Positions 56,524 through 64,000 of a stretch of DNA of 64,000 bases are shown here, in pieces (the first letter of the stretch is position 1; each line of letters begins with the position of its first letter). The translations under genes were made by a program, and so were the position numbers. The notes under the pieces are model-generated. The model searched no databases. It was not told the origin of the DNA and was given only the letters and a program-made list of their open reading frames with translations. Where the stretch lies: NCBI GenBank assembly GCA_039707465.1, contig CM077645.1, forward strand, positions 66,475,850-66,539,849. The letters run 5' to 3'. Source of the DNA: Rhabdophis nuchalis. Lineage: Eukaryota > Chordata > Lepidosauria > Squamata > Natricidae.

Positions 56524-57495
56524 TTTGAGAGTTTTGGTTTTAGTTAAAGCAACAACCTCTCATTCAACGTTTGAAACCCAAGTTAATCAGAACATTAATT
56601 TCCAGAATTAGTTATATACTGTAAATATTTCTCTCTTTTAAAAAATTGACAACTAGTAACTTTTGAGCAATATATCTACTAGTTCTTTGTGCTGTCTGCA
56701 TAGAAATGCCATTTAAATTACAACATAACACAACCCTATAAAAGATTAATTGTTTTGTACATTACCAATTAATTAATAAATTAATGATATACCATTTTCC
56801 CTGAAAGTAAAATATTTTTCACCTTTGGATTTGAAGGAAGAAGGAGGAGGAGGAGGAGGAGGAGGAGGAGGAGGAGGAGGAGGAGGAGGAGGAGGAGGAG
56901 GAGAGAGGATTGGAAAGAAAAGTCTTATGCAAGAAATGTAGTTACAAATAGCTGTTTCTTTTTTTAAAAAAAAGAAAGATTAATTTTCTCGAAGTGGGAG
57001 ATGCATTTTTAAATCAATACAAAAAAATAGTTCATTGTAAATATATAATATATATTTGTACATATTTGATTATATTTACATACATCCAGCACTTATATAT
57101 TGCATTTGTGCTCTGTAAGTGTGTTTCAACATATATTTTCTCAAAATATTACAAAATAAACAACGAAGGCTGGTCTGAAGTTTGCCTCAAGTCCAACTTG
57201 TCCATTGACTTTAGAAAGGCTGTTTTAGCTTCAGGGCCAAAGAGCTAACTTGTTCATGGATGTCCATAAATGGCCCATGAAAATTCTTCTCTTCATAATA
57301 TTGGGTGATGTTCCAAGCTACTGCTTTCCCCCCCAATAATTAGGCCACTTTTTCCCAATTTTGGTTTTTCTTTGGTCCTTATATTTCTTATGTACAAGAA
57401 AATCCTGTGTGTTTAAAGCAAGACACTCTTTTTTCATGTGGTAGATACTGTAGATTCTGTGGTTTCCTTCCTTTGTGGAACAGCAGAAGTTCTTT
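56524..57495 (-). other. FGFR2: FGFR2 3' UTR (probable extent)
   Basis: The sequence directly after the FGFR2 stop codon must be 3' UTR; the end is set only by the candidate AATAAA at 56523-56518. It is AT-rich and contains a pure (AGG)n tract on the + strand at about 56837-56903, which would be (CCU)n in the transcript. The 65-codon frame at 57515-57318 overlapping the stop region is not coding. Confidence 0.6.
56837..56903. repeat. (AGG)n microsatellite
   Basis: About 55 bp of pure AGG units flanked by GAAGGA, within the probable FGFR2 3' UTR. Confidence 0.95.
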
Positions 57496-57660
57496 TCATG
57501 TTTTGACACTTCCATTTATATGTTGGTACTTAGGGAGGCAAGGTTCATAAGACATGGGATCGGAAGAAAAAACAGAATCGTCCCCTGAAGAACAGGAACT
57601 CCTGGTATCTGGATAGCTAGGTGAATACTGTTCCAGTGGTCCACTAAGGTCTAGGTATTC
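57496..57660 (-). CDS. FGFR2: FGFR2 last coding exon: C-terminal tail
   Basis: This exon encodes the last 54 residues of fibroblast growth factor receptor 2 plus a TGA (57498-57496). It begins in phase 0 right after a pyrimidine-rich acceptor ending TTTCAG (complement of 57661-57666). It reads [20 protein letters not shown], then [14 protein letters not shown] and [14 protein letters not shown]. This is the C1-type tail of a receptor tyrosine kinase in the plasma membrane. The tyrosine in EEYLDL, with the previous exon's last E, is the known docking site for phospholipase C gamma after autophosphorylation. Compared with my memory of mammalian FGFR2, only a few residues differ (for example G for Q after LS, and K and Q near the end), and the length is the same. 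No frameshift or stop occurs. Confidence 0.96.
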   Translation of the reverse strand, partial: EYLDLSGPLEQYSPSYPDTRSSCSSGDDSVFSSDPMSYEPCLPKYQHINGSVKT

Positions 57661-60019
57661 CTGAAAGGAAAAATAAACAAGTGAGTCAATCTGTATTGCC
57701 TTAAGATGGTATCATGCTTCATATGGTTTAATAGACACACACACACAAAGTAAAAACAAAGCAGTGGAGACCACAAGTGTCTCTTCTTTACAATGTACAT
57801 CCCCTTTATGAAAATTACTGGATGACTTTGAGCTGCTTATTATCTCAAGGCTTAGACTGATAGGGGACTACCTAAACCTACACAAAGCTGCTTAAGCCCC
57901 AAAAGACGGCTACATGAGCTTTGCAAAAGTATTCACCATTAAGTTTAAATTATTTGGAAAGAAGAAAAGAAGGAATATTTTCACAGATCTTTCTTTCCAG
58001 AATTTCATCCTACAAAAAGTGCTGTCAACTGCCATGCTGATTAACTTTAAGTGAGTTTAAATAGACTTTTAAGCTGTTTTTACATAGATGCTATATTAGA
58101 TGGTTTTAATTTTATGTTGATTCAAAAAATATATAATAGAGAATTGCTTGTGTGGGCTTTGGTCTTAATAAGCTTTCATTAAATGCATTTATAAATAAAC
58201 AATACTCTGGTTTCACAGGAATAGTATGGAGGTAAGAGAACAGTGAAGGAGAAAGGCTCTTTTGCTCTTCTCTCAATCACCATTGAAAGAATTGGATAAA
58301 AATGAAATAGCAACTCCTCTTAAAGCCAAGTATTTTCAGGGAGATACGAAAAAGGAAAACAACAGCAAAAGGACTTCTGAGGCATATGTACTGTATATGT
58401 TCCAACGTCAACTTCGACCACACTATTTGAAACACATACACTAACCACATCAAATGAAACTTTTTGCCATGATAAAAAAAAAACAAATTTTCACCCTACA
58501 GAGAACTATTTTTGTCCAACACATGGAAATGATTTGCAGAAAGAAAGATCATTTCATTCAACTAAACTGACTGTTTTATAATACCTTGACATTTCAGTGA
58601 GGGTAAATGAGCTGCAGTACAATGTACTTTTTTATGTGTTTTGTTTTTGCTACATGAATAATTGTGGGACGCAATCAACTGAGCCATTCTTTTAAGCAAG
58701 CATCAGTGAAATCAGCCAAAACCATGCAAGAAATTGAGAGTGTTCCTTGAAAAAAGCCATTTATATTTAAAAAAAATGGATGCAAAGGAACATGTATTGC
58801 TGAACAGTGCCCACTGCATTTCTATAAAAGCAAAACCAGCCATTGGATCAACCAAATTGAAAGCTAGATTAAAACATTTCTAGAAATAACAGTTCTGGCA
58901 GGAGAATAAAGTTATTTTTTCTCCTTGAATTGCTTCTTCTCTCTTTCAACTTCTGCAGAACAGCTGTTTTCATTTAAATGCAATCGTTTCATTTGCTAAA
59001 CCATATTTTGGTTCTGAGATGAGAAAAACCAATAGTATAAAGCTAGGTTTTCAAACACTGCCCTGTCCACCATTTAAAAAGTCAAAGTAGTTAAGATGGT
59101 AATGATAAATTCAATGTAAAATAAATAAGAGCAAAACACATAGCAAAAAATAAATTGCAGTTAACTTTTGATTTAACATTACTTCCGTATCTCATAAACA
59201 TTTTTTCCATGTCTGGTGTCTGTTATCTCTGTGTTATCCAGAGAAAAGATGAATCTCAACAGAATATGTAGGGTTAAACTGTGGCGCCTCTGCCATCAAT
59301 GGCAAAGCTCTCATTGTCTTCAAAGAAGTAATAATTTTCTCATATGAATTGGAATGACAGCTTTGAGAAATAAGATGGAGCAGGAGACTTTTGGCACAAA
59401 TGGTAGGAGGAAGCTATTAGAAGATTGCCTGTATGTGATTTCAGCAGATTCAACAGATTTATGTGGTCAGTACAGGACTACAACCAATTTACTCAATAAC
59501 TCTTATTCGGTTTCAACACTTGGGGTAGGCATTGGCATAGGCTTGCATATATAATTTTAACTGTCACATTCCAGAATATCCTTGCCTTGTTATTATCCAA
59601 ATGTATCCTACTTTCAAATAGCTTCCAAAAGCTTTGGGAAAAAAACCATTTCAAATTAAATGTAAGTTTCAGAACTCATATCTTAGCCATAACATAACCC
59701 TCCCTATTTTTTCCCCAGTTAAAATTCTAGTACAATATTCAGATTTCTATGTAAATTATGTACAAATATTAAAATTATAGTGTATCATCCTTTAGCAAAG
59801 CAAAAGAAGTAGAGCAGAACTAAGAAGATTTGATTCTAAATTATTTGTTTGTGTATGCATGTGTGCACGCACACACATACACACATGTTTGGGAAAGAGG
59901 TTTAGGGTTAGGGCTAAGATTAGCAAATACACACTGCTTTATAGATTATACACATCAGTCAACGTTGATAGTACTCTAAAGTTAGAGGATCCAAATTATT
60001 GCAGCATAACCATCTAGAG

Positions 60020-60154
60020 CAGGGATGTCCAAACTTGGGAACTTTAAGACATGTGGACTTCAACTCCCAGAATTCCCCAGCCAGCTATGCTGGCTGGGGA
60101 ATTCTGGGAGTTGAAGTCCACAAGTCTTAAAGTTCCCAAGTTTGGACATCCCTG
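60020..60154. mobile_element. Palindromic hAT element, 135 bp, copy B
   Basis: It has the same length and near-perfect palindrome as 18652-18786, with four differences. It is flanked by a perfect 8-bp duplication ATCTAGAG (60012-60019 and 60155-60162). It lies in the last FGFR2 intron, so its RNA would form a hairpin of about 66 base pairs in the pre-mRNA. Confidence 0.95.
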
Positions 60155-60512
60155 ATCTAGAGTCAAGAAATTATTATCATTATCATCAGGCAATGATTCT
60201 TCAAAGTATCTATTTGACTCTGCAAAGCTTAAAAAACGCAGAACAAAATTAAAGTACTCCTTTAACTCATAAGTGCATTATATGAGTGATATAATAGCCA
60301 GTTCAATTAATTTATTGGGACCTTGAAAGATTTAAATAAATCCATTCTGTCTGCCATTTATCTAACCCTACTGTTTTCCATTTGTATAAGTAACGAATTA
60401 AAACAATAAACTTGGGAAGAATAAGCCTTTAAATGTCTATCATTCTATCCCCAAATATATATTTTTGTCCAATTACTTTACCTTATACCTTGTAGGTTAC
60501 TTTATTCTACTA

Positions 60513-60601
60513 CAGGGGTGGGGAACCATGGCCCATTTATGACTGTTAGATCAGGAATTCTGGGAGTTGAAGTCCACAACTCATAAAGGGGCCATGGCTT
60601 G
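60513..60601. mobile_element. Short hAT element (89 bp)
   Basis: It starts CAGGGGTGGGGAACCATGGC and ends GGGGCCATGGCTTG, with a perfect duplication TTCTACTA (60505-60512 and 60602-60609). It resembles the element at 9744-9878 with the centre shortened. It also lies in the last FGFR2 intron, 187 bp from the donor. Confidence 0.85.
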
Positions 60602-60774
60602 TTCTACTAAATCCCAAAGGAATTACATGTGCTCAGATTTTGTTTTGTCGCATAAGTCCAAATGTGTAATACAGAAAATCCAGCATCTAGATTTCTATAT
60701 ATGTTGGTTGCCAGCGAACTATTGTATGAAGATTACCTCAACAGCTCTTATTGCCATTCTTTACTTAATGTTTA

Positions 60775-62359
<1,585 letters not shown>

Positions 62360-62481
62360 GGTTTATATTGAACACTAGCTATACCCGGCCACGCGTTGCT
62401 GTGACCCAGTCAGGTAAAATGGCCAACCAATCTGTGTAGATCTACACTTGCACACATACACATAACCACGGTATAACCCCC

Positions 62482-62936
62482 AACCTACCTACCTACTGTA
62501 TTTCTCCTTCTCTATCTATCCCTCTACCTACCTACCTACTGTATTTCTTCCTTTCTCCCTCTACCTACCTACCTACCTACCTATTGTATTTCTCCCTCTC
62601 TATCCCTCTACCTACCTACCTACCTACCTACTGTATTTCTCCCTCTCTCTCTATTCCTCTACCTACCTACCTACCTACCTACCTACCTACCTACCTACCT
62701 ACCTACCTACCTACTATATTTCTCCCTCTCTATCTATCCCTCTACCTACCTACTGTATTTCTTCCTTTCTCCCTCTATCTACCTACCTACCTACTGTATT
62801 TCTCCCTCTCTATCTATCCTTCTACCTACCTACCTACTGTATTTCTTCCTCTCTCTATTCCTCTACCTACCTACCTACTGTATTTCTCCCTCTCTATCTA
62901 TCCCCCTATCTACCTACCTACCTACTGTGTTTCTCC

Positions 62937-62989
<53 letters not shown>

Positions 62990-63548
62990 CATCCATCTAT
63001 CTATCTATCTATCCCTCTCCCTCCCTCCCTCCCTCCCTCCCTACTGTATTTCTATCTATCCCCCTACTTACCTACCTACCTAACCTACCTACTGTATTTT
63101 TCCCTCTCTGTCTATCCCTCTACTTACCTACCTACTGTATTTCTTCCTTTCTCCTTCTATCTACCTACCTACCGTAATTCTCCCTCTCTATCTATCCACC
63201 TATCTACCTACCTACCTACTGTATTTCTCCCTCTCTATCTATCCCCCTAACTACCTACCTACTGTATTTCTCCCTCTCTATCTATCCACCTACCTACCTA
63301 CCTACCTACCTACTGTATTTCTTCCTTTCTCCCTCTACCTACCTACTGTATTTTCCTTCTCTATCACCCTATCTACCTACCTACCTACCTACCTACCTAC
63401 TGTTTCTCCCTATCTATCTATCTCTCTCTCTCTCTATCTATCCCCCTACCTACCGTATGTCTCCCTATCTATCCCTCTATCTACGTACCTACCTACCTAT
63501 CTACTGTATTTCTCCCTATCTATATATTCCCCTATCTACCTACCTACT
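62482..63548. repeat. Compound minisatellite built from TACC and TATC units
   Basis: Units of about 35-60 bp recur: (CTAC)2-10, TGTATTTCTCCCTCTC, (TATC)1-15 and CCCTCTA. Block lengths vary, and one (CTAT)n block at 62937-63012 has expanded. Long frames with PTYLPTYLPT and similar are repeat artefacts. Confidence 0.93.
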
Positions 63549-63912
63549 GTAATACAATAATACAATAGCAGAGTTGGAAGGGACCTTGGAGGTCATCTAG
63601 TCCAACTCCCTGCCTAGGCAGGAAGCCCTATACCATTTCAGACAAATGGCTATCCAACATCTTCTTGAAGACCTGCAGTGTTGGGGCATTCACAACTTCT
63701 GGAGGCAAGCTGTTCCACTGGTTAATTGTTCTCACTGTCAGGAAATGTCTCCTCAGTTCTAAGTTGCTTCTCTCCTTGATTAGTTTCCACCCATTGCTTC
63801 TTGTTCTGCCCTCAGGTGCTTTGGAGAAAAATTTGACTTCCTCTTTTTTGTGGCAGCCTCTGAGATATTGGAAGGCTGCTATCCTGTCTCCCCTAGTCCC
63901 TCTTTTATTAAA
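63549..63912 (-). mobile_element. CR1 LINE, 3' fragment inserted in the array
   Basis: The minus strand has the CR1 end (frame with LTVRTINQWNSLPPEV-type residues) and the UTR phrase AGTTGGAAGGGACCTTGGAGG on the + strand, with a TTATTGTATT end. It closely resembles 42953-43310. It separates two parts of the Helitron-like array, so it inserted after the array existed. Confidence 0.88.
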
Positions 63913-64000
63913 CTGTATTTCTCCCTTTCTCTCTCTCTATGGGCCACCTGGGAGTTTGCTATCTCAGTGCCTTTTTGGCCCTAAGAGGCCTCCGTGGTGA

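Larger units (their letters stand above)
62375..64000 (-). mobile_element. Helitron-like element with compound TACC array, copy 2, split by CR1
   Basis: On the minus strand it ends with a hairpin (GGCCAC/GTGGCC type, one mismatch) and CTAG followed by host T, as in copy 1 at 5045. Array sequence starts at about 62482. More than twenty blocks of CTACC/TACC units, ACTGTATTTCTCC and CTCTCTATCTATCC alternate up to 63548. A CR1 insertion follows, and array-like sequence resumes at about 63913. The TC start is not reached before the window ends. Confidence 0.72.

Noticed and set aside
57318..57515. 65-codon minus-strand frame overlapping the FGFR2 stop
   Set aside because: Different frame from FGFR2, no similarity recognised, and it lies in the 3' UTR.
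62482..63548. Regular repeats that could suggest a CRISPR-like array
   Set aside because: Units vary in length, spacers are themselves tetranucleotide runs, and the genome is a vertebrate one.

Overview
This is a vertebrate, almost certainly squamate reptile (probably snake), nuclear window. Only one host protein-coding gene is supported: the last two coding exons of FGFR2 on the minus strand (60796-60901 and 57496-57660), with its 3' UTR running leftward. Everything left of about 56 kb is then the intergenic region 3' of FGFR2. The lineage call rests on the repeat set: tRNA-derived SINEs of squamate type (one kind with a Bov-B-like tail), CR1 and L2 LINEs, many short hAT elements and very long purine-rich microsatellites.

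Layout. 1-2174: 3' part of a GC-rich Ty3/gypsy LTR retrotransposon (RNase H, integrase, polypurine tract, 3' LTR). 2.2-5.0 kb: a 319-bp hAT element with perfect target duplications and a SINE. 5.0-5.6 kb: a Helitron-like element carrying an internal TACC array. 5.8-8.4 kb: a Tigger-like element split by an L2 fragment and by a complete L1-type element that carries ORF1 only. 9.7-14.5 kb: five hAT elements with intact 8-bp duplications, a hAT fragment and a LINE tail. 15.5-18.8 kb: a long (AAG)n/(AGG)n tract, a CR1 tail and a palindromic 135-bp hAT element. 18.95-22.4 kb: a LINE split by a hAT that is itself split by a second hAT with a GC-rich inverted-repeat core. 23-27.3 kb: a nearly full-length decayed L2, a CR1 fragment and a second L2 tail. 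27.5-39.4 kb: mostly unique AT-rich sequence with a few SINEs and hAT pieces. 39.4-41 kb: a degenerate LINE of R4/Dong-like type with a (TTC)n insert. 42.95-44.7 kb: a CR1 with reverse transcriptase. 45-56.3 kb: scattered L2, hAT, SINE and Tigger-like pieces and a second ORF1-only L1 copy. 56.3-64 kb: FGFR2 3' end, with two short hAT elements in its last intron and, in the next intron, a LINE tail with (ATT)n, a second Helitron-like array and a CR1 inserted in that array.

The main observations are: (i) an apparent non-mammalian counterpart of HAL1, an L1-type family that keeps only ORF1, with two insertions flanked by 15-16 bp target duplications; (ii) thirteen hAT elements with recognisable 8-bp duplications, eleven of which have TA in the middle, pointing to Buster-type target choice; (iii) two Helitron-like elements that share termini, a terminal hairpin and an internal compound TACC array; (iv) nested insertions whose order can be read directly. 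All boundaries were read by eye; family names without a stated diagnostic feature are tentative.
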